DNA from: Clostridia bacterium
Lineage (GTDB): Bacteria; Bacillota; Clostridia; Oscillospirales; CAG-272
Reading direction: 5' to 3'
Assembly (NCBI GenBank): GCA_017466685.1
Contig: JAFTTS010000050.1
Coordinates: 1 to 38,683, forward strand
DNA: 38,683 nucleotides
Below are positions 15,993 to 24,297 of this stretch, one piece after another (positions within the stretch are counted from its first letter, which is position 1; every line of letters starts with the position of its first letter). A program made the position numbers and the translations under genes. The notes under the pieces were generated by a model. The model had not been told where the DNA came from, searched no databases, and was given only the letters and a program-made list of their open reading frames with translations.

Positions 15993-17204
15993 CTATACTG
16001 TTTTATTCGCTTTTCTCGGAATCGAAACAACAATACCAAACACCATCATACCGCACCAAACGAGGATAAGCTTACCCCAGCCGATTGCCGAAACTGCATT
16101 TGCGAATATTAAATTGGCGGCGGCAGCGGCGGCATAACTGATGAAATCGAGAAATCCGGTTGCTGTTGAAACCATTCCGGTGTCATAAAGACTCGGGCAA
16201 TAACGGCTCCACATCATTGTATCCGCGCCGTTTGAGGCAATTATTGCGAGTACCATGAAAATAATGTTTAAGATCGGTTCATTAATGAAAAACGCGGCGA
16301 CGAATGACGAAGCTGATATAATGAAGAAAATGAACATAGTGAGATACATATTTCGTTTCAGGCGTTCATAAAGAAAAACCGATATAAAGGGTGTTGCGGA
16401 AATGGCAAAGGTTGAAATGGCGAAAATCGTTACGGCTGTATCGGAGGGAAAGCCGAGGTGCTGTGATATGTACGTCGGGAGCCAGAATATGACCGAGGTT
16501 CTTACGGTGCCGGTCACGGTTGCGATAAGAGCAAATTTCACGATTCCGCGCTTTATAAGGAGCTTTACGTTTTTGCCGCCTTTTTCTTTCGGCTTGTACT
16601 GACCGTATCTGACCATGCCTTTTTTCTCCATCGCGGTGCATATTACAAAAAACATTACCGCCATTGTTCCGAGAGCGGCACTGCTGAGACGGAAAAGATT
16701 CTGCCATATCATCAGTGCAGATGCAAAACCGGCAAGAGGTGAGCCAAGGAACGATGCGAGGGAATATCCGAGACTGCATCTGGTTGCATATACGGGCTCG
16801 ACATTTTCGGAGACGATTTTTGTCATAGGGGCATATATCATTGACAGAAAGAATCCCATCATTCCGTATACAAGTAACGCCGGAGCCGGAGCTTTTGCCG
16901 AGAAGCCAAGGAAAACAAGGTTAGCGACTCCTGCCATGAAAAGACCTATGCTCATCATGTATTTGGCTTTGATTTTATCTCCGATAATACCGTTTATAAG
17001 CTGTCCCACCGCATAAAAACCAAAATATGCCGAGGAAAGGCTTCCGAGATAAGGTTCGCTATATCCGCCCTCAATCATTTGCGGCGTTACCGCTCCGAGG
17101 ACGTTCCTCGCAAAATATACCGTAAGATACGACACCGAGCATAACGTTCCGAGTGATATTGCTTTTTTTATGCTTTCACGTTTTGAAATTATCTTTTCGT
17201 CCAT
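15993..17204 (-). CDS. MFS transporter, organophosphate:phosphate antiporter (GlpT/UhpT)-like
   Basis: A 403-residue protein with about twelve predicted membrane helices. The N-terminal region (SYLTVYFARNVLGAVTPQM, then GYSEPYLGSLSSAYFGFYA) resembles the OPA family (GlpT, UhpT), whose members exchange phosphorylated sugars or glycerol-3-phosphate for phosphate. The start at 17204 lies one base past the stop of the RpiR gene with GGAG 9 nt upstream; an in-frame TTG at 17225 is less likely. Coupling to a sugar-phosphate-sensing RpiR regulator supports a sugar-phosphate or related substrate, but the actual substrate cannot be deduced. Confidence 0.8.
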   Translation of the reverse strand: MDEKIISKRESIKKAISLGTLCSVSYLTVYFARNVLGAVTPQMIEGGYSEPYLGSLSSAYFGFYAVGQLINGIIGDKIKAKYMMSIGLFMAGVANLVFLGFSAKAPAPALLVYGMMGFFLSMIYAPMTKIVSENVEPVYATRCSLGYSLASFLGSPLAGFASALMIWQNLFRLSSAALGTMAVMFFVICTAMEKKGMVRYGQYKPKEKGGKNVKLLIKRGIVKFALIATVTGTVRTSVIFWLPTYISQHLGFPSDTAVTIFAISTFAISATPFISVFLYERLKRNMYLTMFIFFIISASSFVAAFFINEPILNIIFMVLAIIASNGADTMMWSRYCPSLYDTGMVSTATGFLDFISYAAAAAANLIFANAVSAIGWGKLILVWCGMMVFGIVVSIPRKANKTV

Positions 17205-17205
17205 T

Positions 17206-18066
17206 TCAGATCTCTCCTTCGTCAACGCTGTGGGAATTTAATATTTTTTCAAATTCGAGGTAGCGTTCCTTGTTTGCCGCACTGATCGTTTTTCTGATGT
17301 GTGAGCATATGGCGTCAGTTAAAAGAAGCTGTGAGGCACGTATCTCGCATAAACTGCCGCCATCCGAGCTTCCGCTTGATGAGGCAATCAGTACGTCGTC
17401 GGAAAGCTTTGCGAGCGGTGATGCGGCATTTGATGTTATCGAAACTATGGGAACGTTTCTTGCCTTTGCATTTTTTACTGCATCGATTATATCCTTGGTT
17501 CGTCCAGATGAGGATACTGCGACAACGAGTGAATCCTCACCGAGCATTGCTGCCGATATTGAACAGGTGAGTATATCGCTGACAAACGACGCCGGAATAC
17601 CAAGCTCAAGCAGTTGATAACAGAAATCGGTCGCCACTGCCGCTGAGCGGTAAACACCGTATATTTCGACCTTTTTGGCGTTCAGTATCTTTTCGGTGAC
17701 ACGAGCAAGGGTTTCCTCGTTGTTTGCTGCCGCGGTCAGGATATGTGCGGCGTTGTGCGAACGTATCATTTTTGAGAGGGATTCGCATAAAGGGGATGAC
17801 TCACTGATAGGCTCGTAGGGCATATTGTCGCAGTTGTTAATATTTGCGGCGATCAGCAGTTTGAGCTCCGGGAAGCCGCCGTGTGCGAATTTTTTTGAGA
17901 AGTTTATTATGCTTCCTTGCGAAACGTCTATGTCACGTGCCAGGTCAAGCATCGTGTACGTGATGAATTTTGAGGGATCATCTATGATTTTTCGCGCTAT
18001 TCTGCTCTCAACCGAGGTGAGATAGTTGATGTTCGTTTTTAAATAGGAAATAAGATTATCGGTCAT
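17206..18066 (-). CDS. RpiR/MurR-family transcriptional regulator (HTH + SIS)
   Basis: A 286-residue regulator. The N-terminal RpiR helix-turn-helix (about 1-75) contains TMLDLARDIDVSQGSIINFSKKF. The C-terminal SIS domain (about 105-240), which binds phosphorylated sugars, contains KVEIYGVYRSAAVA, VVAVSSSGRTKDIIDAVK and VPIVSITSNAASPLA. The start at 18066 has AGGTG upstream; the longer in-frame reading to 18144 would run through the promoter. It is in a tight operon with the MFS transporter and divergent from dapL. It most likely controls the transporter in response to a sugar phosphate. Confidence 0.92.
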   Translation of the reverse strand: MTDNLISYLKTNINYLTSVESRIARKIIDDPSKFITYTMLDLARDIDVSQGSIINFSKKFAHGGFPELKLLIAANINNCDNMPYEPISESSPLCESLSKMIRSHNAAHILTAAANNEETLARVTEKILNAKKVEIYGVYRSAAVATDFCYQLLELGIPASFVSDILTCSISAAMLGEDSLVVAVSSSGRTKDIIDAVKNAKARNVPIVSITSNAASPLAKLSDDVLIASSSGSSDGGSLCEIRASQLLLTDAICSHIRKTISAANKERYLEFEKILNSHSVDEGEI

Positions 18067-18115
18067 TTTATCACCTGCTTTTTGAAATATTCTCATTTTA
18101 CGAAATAACAAATTG

Positions 18116-18144
18116 AGTATATCACAAACACTGACCGATGTCAA
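18116..18144 (-). promoter_or_regulatory. Promoter of the RpiR-MFS operon
   Basis: Minus-strand TTGACA (18139-18144), 17 nt, TATACT (18116-18121). GAAATA occurs twice just downstream (18084-18089 and 18102-18107 on the plus strand), a possible binding site for the regulator. Confidence 0.85.
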
Positions 18145-18194
18145 GCACTAATCGAAAACTTATGAAAAAATTTCGCGTGTTAATAAAATATACA

Positions 18195-18223
18195 TTGAAA
18201 AAAGCACTTTAGTGTGATATAAT
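18195..18223 (+). promoter_or_regulatory. Promoter of dapL
   Basis: TTGAAA (18195-18200), 17 nt, TATAAT (18218-18223), 40 bases before the dapL start. Confidence 0.85.
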
Positions 18224-18262
18224 AAAATAGATATAGTTAAAATTTACATAAGGGAGAACACC

Positions 18263-19447
18263 ATGAAAATCAATCAGAATTACAAGAAACTCAAAGAAAG
18301 CTATCTTTTCTCCGATATCGCGAAGAAGACCGCCGCATATAAGGCGGAGCATCCCGAGGCTGATATCATTCGTCTCGGTATCGGTGACGTAACACTTCCG
18401 CTTTGTAAGGCGGTTGTTGATGCACTTCACACTGCGGCTGACGAGATGGGCGCAAAGGACACCTTCAAGGGTTACGGTCCCGAGCAGGGTTACGGCTTCT
18501 TAAAGGATGCGATCAAGGATTATTACAAGACCGAAGACGGTGTCGAGCTTGATGCTGACGAAATCTTCGTTTCCGACGGTGCAAAGAGTGACCTTGGAAA
18601 CATCCTCGACATTTTTGCAAAGGACAACACCGTGCTTGTACCCGATCCGGTTTACCCCGTTTACGTTGACACAAACACAATGGACGACCGCAATATCGTT
18701 TACATGAAGGGAAGTGCGGAAAACAACTTCCTTCCGATGCCTGATGATGCAGTTGATGCTGATATTATCTATCTCTGCTCTCCGAACAATCCGACCGGTG
18801 CGGCATACAATCATGCACAGCTTAAGGCATGGGTTGACTATGCAACAAAGAAGGGCGCGATCATCCTCTTTGACGCGGCTTATGAGTCGTTCATCTCGAC
18901 AAAGGAGCTTGTGCGTTCCATTTATGAGATCGAGGGCGCAAGAAACTGTGCGATTGAATTCTGTTCGTTCTCAAAGACTGCCGGCTTTACAGGTACACGC
19001 TGCGGCTGGACTGTCGTTCCGATGGAGCTTGAGGCTGACGGTCTGAAGCTCAACAAGCTTTGGCTGCGTCGTCAGACAACCAAGTTCAACGGCGTATCCT
19101 ATCCCGTACAGCGTGCGGCTATGGCTGTGTTCACTCCCGAGGGACGCAAGCAGATCGCCGAAAACCTCGCTTATTACAAGGAAAACGCTGGTATCATCAC
19201 GGCGGCTCTCGATGAGCTTGGCATTTGGTATACAGGCGGCGTAAACTCGCCTTACATCTGGCTCAAGTGTCCGAATAACATGGGATCATGGGAGTTCTTT
19301 GATCTGCTTCTCACCAAGGCTAACGTGGTCGGTACACCCGGCGCAGGCTTTGGCGAAATGGGTGAGGGCTTCTTCCGTCTGACCGCGTTCGGTGACCGTG
19401 AACGTACTCGCGAGGCTGCCGAGAGAATCAAGAAGCTGTTTAAATAA
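18263..19447 (+). CDS. dapL: LL-diaminopimelate aminotransferase
   Basis: A PLP-dependent class I/II aminotransferase that converts tetrahydrodipicolinate directly to LL-diaminopimelate for lysine and peptidoglycan. Of the expected family features, [11 protein letters not shown] (37-47), [23 protein letters not shown] (172-180) and the PLP lysine in [15 protein letters not shown] (Lys238) are present. The length of 394 residues is close to the usual 400-410. GGGAG precedes the ATG. The DapL route is found in many Clostridia, chlamydiae and plants. Codon choice is strongly biased, consistent with high expression. It is monocistronic, with promoter and terminator visible. Confidence 0.95.
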   Translation: MKINQNYKKLKESYLFSDIAKKTAAYKAEHPEADIIRLGIGDVTLPLCKAVVDALHTAADEMGAKDTFKGYGPEQGYGFLKDAIKDYYKTEDGVELDADEIFVSDGAKSDLGNILDIFAKDNTVLVPDPVYPVYVDTNTMDDRNIVYMKGSAENNFLPMPDDAVDADIIYLCSPNNPTGAAYNHAQLKAWVDYATKKGAIILFDAAYESFISTKELVRSIYEIEGARNCAIEFCSFSKTAGFTGTRCGWTVVPMELEADGLKLNKLWLRRQTTKFNGVSYPVQRAAMAVFTPEGRKQIAENLAYYKENAGIITAALDELGIWYTGGVNSPYIWLKCPNNMGSWEFFDLLLTKANVVGTPGAGFGEMGEGFFRLTAFGDRERTREAAERIKKLFK

Positions 19448-19456
19448 TAATAAATG

Positions 19457-19490
19457 AACCGCGACATTCAACGTGCCGCGGTTTGTCTTT
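19457..19490 (+). terminator. Terminator after dapL
   Basis: AACCGCG (19457-19463) and CGCGGTT (19477-19483) form a perfect 7-bp stem followed by a T-rich tract. Confidence 0.75.
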
Positions 19491-19505
19491 TATCTCGGTT
19501 ATATG

Positions 19506-20309
19506 CTAAATTAAGCGCAGTTTACGATATTTCTGCGGAGTTTCGCCGTATTTCAGTTTGAAGCGTCTTGAAAAATAGAACTGGTCACAGAAGCCGAAGC
19601 GTTCACTTATCTGGAGAACCGAGAGATCACTCTTTAAAAGAAGCTGTTCCGACTCGAACATTATAGCATCGTCAATATAGCTTCCGATCGTCATTCCGAC
19701 TTCGGTTTTGAACTTCTTGGCAAGTGTGCTCTCGGAAACAAACGAATTTGCCGCAAGCTCACTGACCGCAAGACGCAGGGAAAGGTGCGATTTTATATAT
19801 TCCATCGCAAGCAGGACACAGTTTGAATAGTGTGTCGTTTTTAATTCGATGTTATATTTATCGATCAGCACCAAAAGAGACGAAAATATCTGCTGTCTCA
19901 TTCGCAGGCTGTCGATAAGCTCGTCACTGTGAACGTAGCGTAACATTTCATCGATAACGCTTTTTTCTGGTGTGTACTCCATGACCGTATGTGCACAGCG
20001 GAGCAGGTCATTGCCGTTGAAATCGTTTAAATTTATGTGAAAATAAAGCTGTTCCATCGAGTTCTCGCAGGCGTGACGGAAGGAATATCCCGTTGGAATA
20101 AGATAGCATTTACCGATCTCAAGCGGCATTTTTTCGCCATCCTTTATTATGTATGGATCGCCGCCGATTATATAGTAAAGCCTTGCATACATCGGTGAGA
20201 TAATATTTCCGATCCATTCGTTTTTTGTTGCGGCGTGTCCCGAATCGAGGAGCTTCAGATTGATGTCGTTTATGTTGTTTATCATTGTATAGTTTCTGTT
20301 AAGGATCAT
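19506..20309 (-). CDS. AraC-family transcriptional regulator
   Basis: A 267-residue regulator with a cupin-like N-terminal sensor (about 30-115; GKCYLIPTGYSFRHAC) and a C-terminal AraC double helix-turn-helix (about 170-265). The second HTH signature LQISERFGFCDQFYFSRRFKLKYGETPQKYR is split here as ISERFGFCDQFYFSRRFK and GETPQKYRK. AGGAAAAG precedes the ATG. It is divergent from a GH29 fucosidase gene 200 bases away, so it is probably its activator, with a glycan-derived sugar as signal. The sugar itself is not evident. Confidence 0.9.
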   Translation of the reverse strand: MILNRNYTMINNINDINLKLLDSGHAATKNEWIGNIISPMYARLYYIIGGDPYIIKDGEKMPLEIGKCYLIPTGYSFRHACENSMEQLYFHINLNDFNGNDLLRCAHTVMEYTPEKSVIDEMLRYVHSDELIDSLRMRQQIFSSLLVLIDKYNIELKTTHYSNCVLLAMEYIKSHLSLRLAVSELAANSFVSESTLAKKFKTEVGMTIGSYIDDAIMFESEQLLLKSDLSVLQISERFGFCDQFYFSRRFKLKYGETPQKYRKLRLI

Positions 20310-20381
20310 TTTCTTTTCCTGCCTTTGAAACCGTTATTGCGTGTCGTACCGAAATATCCATATTTTTTACAGAATACTACC

Positions 20382-20411
20382 TTGCACATTGGTCGGTGTT
20401 TACTGTATAAT
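20382..20411 (+). promoter_or_regulatory. Candidate promoter of the fucosidase gene
   Basis: TTGCAC (20382-20387), 18 nt, TATAAT (20406-20411). The suboptimal spacer and -35 box fit an activator-dependent promoter. Confidence 0.55.
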
Positions 20412-20426
20412 AAAACTGTGGAGATT

Positions 20427-20464
20427 TTGGTGTGATTGTTTTATCCATATATATCATACACCAA
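20427..20464. promoter_or_regulatory. Inverted repeat in the araC-fucosidase intergenic region
   Basis: TTGGTGT (20427-20433) and ACACCAA (20458-20464) are inverted copies; the arms extend partly through GAT/ATC. A related GGTCGGTGTTTA lies in the promoter spacer near 20391-20402. A candidate site for the AraC-family regulator. Confidence 0.45.
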
Positions 20465-20510
20465 AAAAACAATAATTTCAAGTATATTTTAAAAAAAGGA
20501 GAGAATTATT

Positions 20511-21842
20511 ATGTCGAGCTATGTAACACGCAAAACTCCGGGCGATACAGAGTGGTTTCGCCATGACCGTTTCGGTATGTTTATTCACTGGGGACTTTAT
20601 GCGCTTCCTGCACGTCATGAATGGATAAAAACTCGCGAGTTTATTCCCGAGGAAAAATACGACAAGTACTTCAAGTATTTCAATCCCGATCTTTACGATG
20701 CCAAGGAATGGGCAAGACAGGCTAAAGCGGCAGGCATGAAGTATGCTGTTTTCACCGCGAAGCATCACGAAGGCTTCTGTATGTTCGATACGAAATATAC
20801 CGATTACAAGTGTACAAACACTCCTGCGGGACGTGACCTCGTACGTGAATATGTTGATGCATTCAGAGCAGAGGGAATACGTATCGGCTTCTATTATTCT
20901 CTCATTGACTGGCATCATCCCGATTTCACCGTTGACTTTTACCACCCTCGCCGTAACGATCCTGACGCTGCCGAGCTTAACAATGGCAGAGATATGAAGA
21001 AATATGCGCTTTACATGAGAAATCAGGTTGAGGAGCTTTTAACGAATTACGGCAAGATCGACATTCTGTGGTTCGACTTTTCTTATACAAACAAAAAGAC
21101 ACCGGCGGACAAGCCCTGGATGACAAAGCCCGGAAAGGGTAAGGATGATTGGGAAGCAGAGGAGCTTGTTGCACTTGCGAGAAAGCTTCAGCCGGGTATC
21201 ATCATCGACAACCGTACCGACACAGAGCAGGACATCTGGACGCCCGAGCAGTATCAGCCGACCGAGTGGGTACGTCATAAAGAAACGGGCGAGCTTGTTA
21301 CCTGGGAAGCGTGTCAGACCTTCTCGGGTTCATGGGGATATTACCGTGATGAGCAGACCTGGAAATCTCCCGAGATGCTCATACGTATGCTTATTAACAC
21401 CGTTTCGATCGGCGGAAACCTGCTTATGAACGTCGGCCCGACCTCACGCGGATACATTGACCACCGTGCAGAAGCGGCACTCGGTGTTTACGCCGACTGG
21501 ATGAAATATAACGGACGTTCGATTTACGGCTGTACAATGGCAGAGCCCGAATTTCTCGACGGACTGCCTGCGGATTGCCGTTACACCCAGAGTGAGGACG
21601 GCAAGCGTTTGTATCTGCACATTTACTCATATCCCTTTAAGGCACTCACTGTCGGCGGTCTTGCAGGTAAGATCGACTATGCGCAGTTCTTACACGACGG
21701 AAGTGAAGTGCTCTACACCGAGGGTGGCTTTGAGGGACATTCTATGCTTCAGGGTTGTGACGACGATACCGCGGTTACGTTTAATCTCCCTGCAATTAAG
21801 CCGAACACGCTTGTGCCGGTTATCGAGATTTTCCTTAAATAA
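20511..21842 (+). CDS. Alpha-L-fucosidase, GH29 family
   Basis: A retaining fucosidase that removes terminal alpha-L-fucose. GH29 features are RFGMFIHWGLYALPARHEW (20-38), AKHHEGFCMF (83-92), IGFYYSLIDWHHPDF (125-139) and ILWFDFSY, whose Asp189 is the expected nucleophile. No signal peptide is present, so the enzyme should act in the cytoplasm on imported fucosylated oligosaccharides. The length of 443 residues lacks the additional C-terminal modules of secreted forms. AGGAGAG precedes the ATG. The divergent AraC regulator suggests induction by host-type or plant fucosylated glycans; no cognate transporter is in the window. Confidence 0.95.
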   Translation: MSSYVTRKTPGDTEWFRHDRFGMFIHWGLYALPARHEWIKTREFIPEEKYDKYFKYFNPDLYDAKEWARQAKAAGMKYAVFTAKHHEGFCMFDTKYTDYKCTNTPAGRDLVREYVDAFRAEGIRIGFYYSLIDWHHPDFTVDFYHPRRNDPDAAELNNGRDMKKYALYMRNQVEELLTNYGKIDILWFDFSYTNKKTPADKPWMTKPGKGKDDWEAEELVALARKLQPGIIIDNRTDTEQDIWTPEQYQPTEWVRHKETGELVTWEACQTFSGSWGYYRDEQTWKSPEMLIRMLINTVSIGGNLLMNVGPTSRGYIDHRAEAALGVYADWMKYNGRSIYGCTMAEPEFLDGLPADCRYTQSEDGKRLYLHIYSYPFKALTVGGLAGKIDYAQFLHDGSEVLYTEGGFEGHSMLQGCDDDTAVTFNLPAIKPNTLVPVIEIFLK

Positions 21843-21851
21843 ATATGTGAT

Positions 21852-21881
21852 GGGACTGTCTGTAGTAGGCAGTCTCTTTTT
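21852..21881 (+). terminator. Terminator after the fucosidase gene
   Basis: GGGACTGTC (21852-21860) pairs with GGCAGTCTC (21868-21876), including G-U pairs, and is followed by TTTTT. Confidence 0.75.
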
Positions 21882-21917
21882 GTCAACTATCGGTTGACCT
21901 AATTTTTCGATATTCTA

Positions 21918-21946
21918 TTGACAAAGAGGGAATACTATAGTAAAAT
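21918..21946 (+). promoter_or_regulatory. Promoter of the HTH-serine dehydratase gene
   Basis: TTGACA (21918-21923), 17 nt, TAAAAT (21941-21946). Confidence 0.8.
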
Positions 21947-21957
21947 TACAGTAGTAT
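21932..21957. promoter_or_regulatory. Dyad over the -10 box, candidate autoregulatory operator
   Basis: A 26-base dyad with outer arms ATACTA (21932-21937) and TAGTAT (21952-21957) and inner arms GTAA/TTAC (21940-21943 with 21946-21949); 10 of 13 base pairs are symmetric. It is centred on the -10 box of the gene that follows, whose product begins with an XRE-type helix-turn-helix. Confidence 0.55.
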
Positions 21958-21983
21958 CACTTCCATTTTAAGGAGTAATTATA

Positions 21984-23435
21984 ATGCGTGAGAATAACTT
22001 TGCAAGTAAATTTGCCACTATGAGAAAAAACAGCGGCATCACTCAGCAGGAGCTTGGAAATATGCTTGGCGTCAGTAATCGTGCTGTTTCAAAGTGGGAA
22101 ACCGGACTTGCGCTTCCGTCAACGGAAAATGTATATAAGCTTTCGAGAATATTCGGTGTTCCCGTTGATCACTTTTTCGATGCGTCAACGAGCGTGAAGC
22201 CTGCGCCTACCACAGAGCCTGCTTCGAGTGGAATGAAGTCGCTTGAGGGAATATACCGCATCGGCTTTGGTCCGTCAAGCTCGCATACTATAGGGCCTGA
22301 ACGTGCTTGCGAGATGTTTAAAGCAGGTAACCCGACTGCGGATAATTTCAAGGTCACGCTTTACGGCTCACTTGCAAAAACGGGCGTTGGTCACGGCACT
22401 GACCGCGTTATCAAAAAAACACTTGCACCGAGTCCCTGTGAGATCAGCTTCAATTATACCGAGGACGACCTTCCGCACCCGAACACATTTGATATATACG
22501 CATATAGCGGTGATGTATTCCTTTCGCAGAGCCGTGTTGCGAGTGTTGGTGGCGGCAAGATAGTCATTGACGGCATAGAATACGGCGAGGGTGAGGACGT
22601 ATATCCCGAGAACTCATTTGAAAAGATCGCGCAGTACTGTGAGCGTGAAAATATACGTCTTTGGCAGTATGCAGAGCGAATTGAAGGTAAGAAGATTACC
22701 GAATATCTCTCGCGTGTATGGCATGAAATGAAGCGCAGTATCGCGGACGGTCTTGCGGATGATGGTATACTTCCGGGCGGACTTGATGTACAGAAGCGTG
22801 CAAAACAGCTTTACAATAAACAGCACATAGACGAATCCGCGGAAACGCGTGAAAACCGTATGGTCTGCTCATATGCGTTTGCGGTCAGCGAACAGAATGC
22901 CTGTGCAGAGCGTATTGTAACAGCGCCGACGTGCGGTGCGGCAGGAGTTCTCCCTGCGGTGCTTTACTATCAACAGCAGAAGCGTGGTTATTCGGACACG
23001 GAGATCGTTCACGCACTTGCCGCAGGTGGTATTGTCGGTAATCTTATCAAGACGAATGCTTCGATTTCGGGAAGTGAATGCGGATGTCAGGCAGAGGTTG
23101 GAAGTGCTTGCGCGATGGCTGCGGCGGCACTTGGTGACCTTTTCGGGCTTGGTTTTGACAAGATCGAGTACGCGGCGGAGATTGCGATTGAACATCATCT
23201 TGGACTGACCTGCGATCCCATATGCGGACTGGTTCAGATACCGTGCATCGAGAGAAACGCAGTTGCGGCGATGAGAGCGATTAACGCCGTGAGCCTTGCA
23301 AGCTTCCTTTCCGATTCGCGTAAGATCTCGCTTGACAAGGTTATCGCAGTCATGAAGCAGACGGGACTTGATATTTCAAAGCAATACAAGGAAACAGCAG
23401 AGGGCGGACTTGCCAAGCTGAAGGTGGGCCGCTGA
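21984..23435 (+). CDS. sdaA: XRE helix-turn-helix fused to iron-sulfur L-serine dehydratase
   Basis: A 483-residue fusion. Residues 1-66 are an XRE/HTH_3 domain (GITQQELGNMLGVSNRAVSKW, split here at 18-37). After a Pro/Thr linker (67-84) comes a complete single-chain L-serine ammonia-lyase: beta domain with GPSSSHTIGPERA (97-109) and alpha domain with TAPTCGAAG (313-321). The [4Fe-4S] ligands expected by spacing are Cys368, Cys410 and Cys421; the 42- and 11-residue gaps equal those of characterised enzymes. The reaction is L-serine to pyruvate and ammonia. The promoter overlaps a dyad, so the enzyme may also repress its own gene. A metallo-hydrolase gene follows after 16 nt. Confidence 0.93.
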   Translation: MRENNFASKFATMRKNSGITQQELGNMLGVSNRAVSKWETGLALPSTENVYKLSRIFGVPVDHFFDASTSVKPAPTTEPASSGMKSLEGIYRIGFGPSSSHTIGPERACEMFKAGNPTADNFKVTLYGSLAKTGVGHGTDRVIKKTLAPSPCEISFNYTEDDLPHPNTFDIYAYSGDVFLSQSRVASVGGGKIVIDGIEYGEGEDVYPENSFEKIAQYCERENIRLWQYAERIEGKKITEYLSRVWHEMKRSIADGLADDGILPGGLDVQKRAKQLYNKQHIDESAETRENRMVCSYAFAVSEQNACAERIVTAPTCGAAGVLPAVLYYQQQKRGYSDTEIVHALAAGGIVGNLIKTNASISGSECGCQAEVGSACAMAAAALGDLFGLGFDKIEYAAEIAIEHHLGLTCDPICGLVQIPCIERNAVAAMRAINAVSLASFLSDSRKISLDKVIAVMKQTGLDISKQYKETAEGGLAKLKVGR

Positions 23436-23451
23436 TTTATAAGGAGAATTT

Positions 23452-24210
23452 ATGAAGATCACATATCTTGGACAGCTGTGTTATTTGATCGAAGCGGATG
23501 GGATGCGTATTGTGACCGATCCGTATCTTTCAAATTCATGTGACAGAGAGGGAAATGTACGCAAGTATGCACCGCCTGTAACGCTTAATGAGCTTATGCC
23601 CGATATCATAATTATCTCGCATGAGCACAAGGATCACCTCGATCCCGAAACGCTCGCACCGTTTTATAAGCTTCGCAGACGCTCATTCACGCTTGTACCC
23701 GAACCGATAGCGGAAAATATAACCTCGCTTGGTGGTGAGGCTGTACCGATGTCAGCGCCCGAAGCGGCAAAGATGGGCGAATCGTTTCGGCTTGGCGGAG
23801 TTGTGGTGACGGCTATACCGTGTGCACATACGGAGCTGCACCGTGAGCATGAGGGCGGATTCCGCGAGTTATCGTACATCATCGAAGCCGAGGGCAAGAA
23901 GGTGTTTTTCGGCGGTGACATGAGTATGTACGACGGGCTTGCAGAGCTGTTATGTGAGGTATCGCCCGATGTTATGTTGCTTCCCGTGAATGGGCGTGAC
24001 TACTTTCGAACGTCGCGTGGTATCATCGGTAATCTCGATTCGAACGAGGCCGCCGAGCTTGCCGTGTATGCAGGTACGAGGATGTTTATACCCGGGCATC
24101 ACGATCTTTATGAGCACAACGGTTGTCCCGATGAGTGGATTGAATATTCTGCGAAGAAGTTCGGTGCGCCGCTAAAGTTGTTGAAGCCGAGAGAGGCTGT
24201 GGAAGTGTAA
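23452..24210 (+). CDS. Metallo-beta-lactamase-fold hydrolase (UlaG-like)
   Basis: A 252-residue protein of the metal-dependent hydrolase branch that includes UlaG and UPF0173. The zinc-binding motif is HEHKDHLD (about 58-65); further metal ligands are likely His124 in CAHTE, Asp154 in GGDMS and the histidines of PGHHDLY. TDPYLSNSC near the N-terminus is a branch feature. GGAG precedes the ATG, 16 nt after the serine dehydratase stop, so both are cotranscribed. Such enzymes act on phosphorylated lactones, nucleotides or lipids; the substrate here is not known. Confidence 0.85.
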   Translation: MKITYLGQLCYLIEADGMRIVTDPYLSNSCDREGNVRKYAPPVTLNELMPDIIIISHEHKDHLDPETLAPFYKLRRRSFTLVPEPIAENITSLGGEAVPMSAPEAAKMGESFRLGGVVVTAIPCAHTELHREHEGGFRELSYIIEAEGKKVFFGGDMSMYDGLAELLCEVSPDVMLLPVNGRDYFRTSRGIIGNLDSNEAAELAVYAGTRMFIPGHHDLYEHNGCPDEWIEYSAKKFGAPLKLLKPREAVEV

Positions 24211-24243
24211 TAGGATTATAAACTCTACTTTATCTAATAAAAG

Positions 24244-24291
24244 ACACCGGGACTGTCCGTTGATGTAACAGCTCCGGTGTTCGTTTTATTT
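24244..24291. terminator. Bidirectional terminator between the MBL and TRIC genes
   Basis: ACACCGG (24244-24250) pairs with CCGGTGT (24274-24280), and after a 2-nt internal loop CTGT/ACAG continues the stem. T-rich flanks on both strands suit two converging genes. Confidence 0.85.
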
Positions 24292-24297
24292 GTGATA

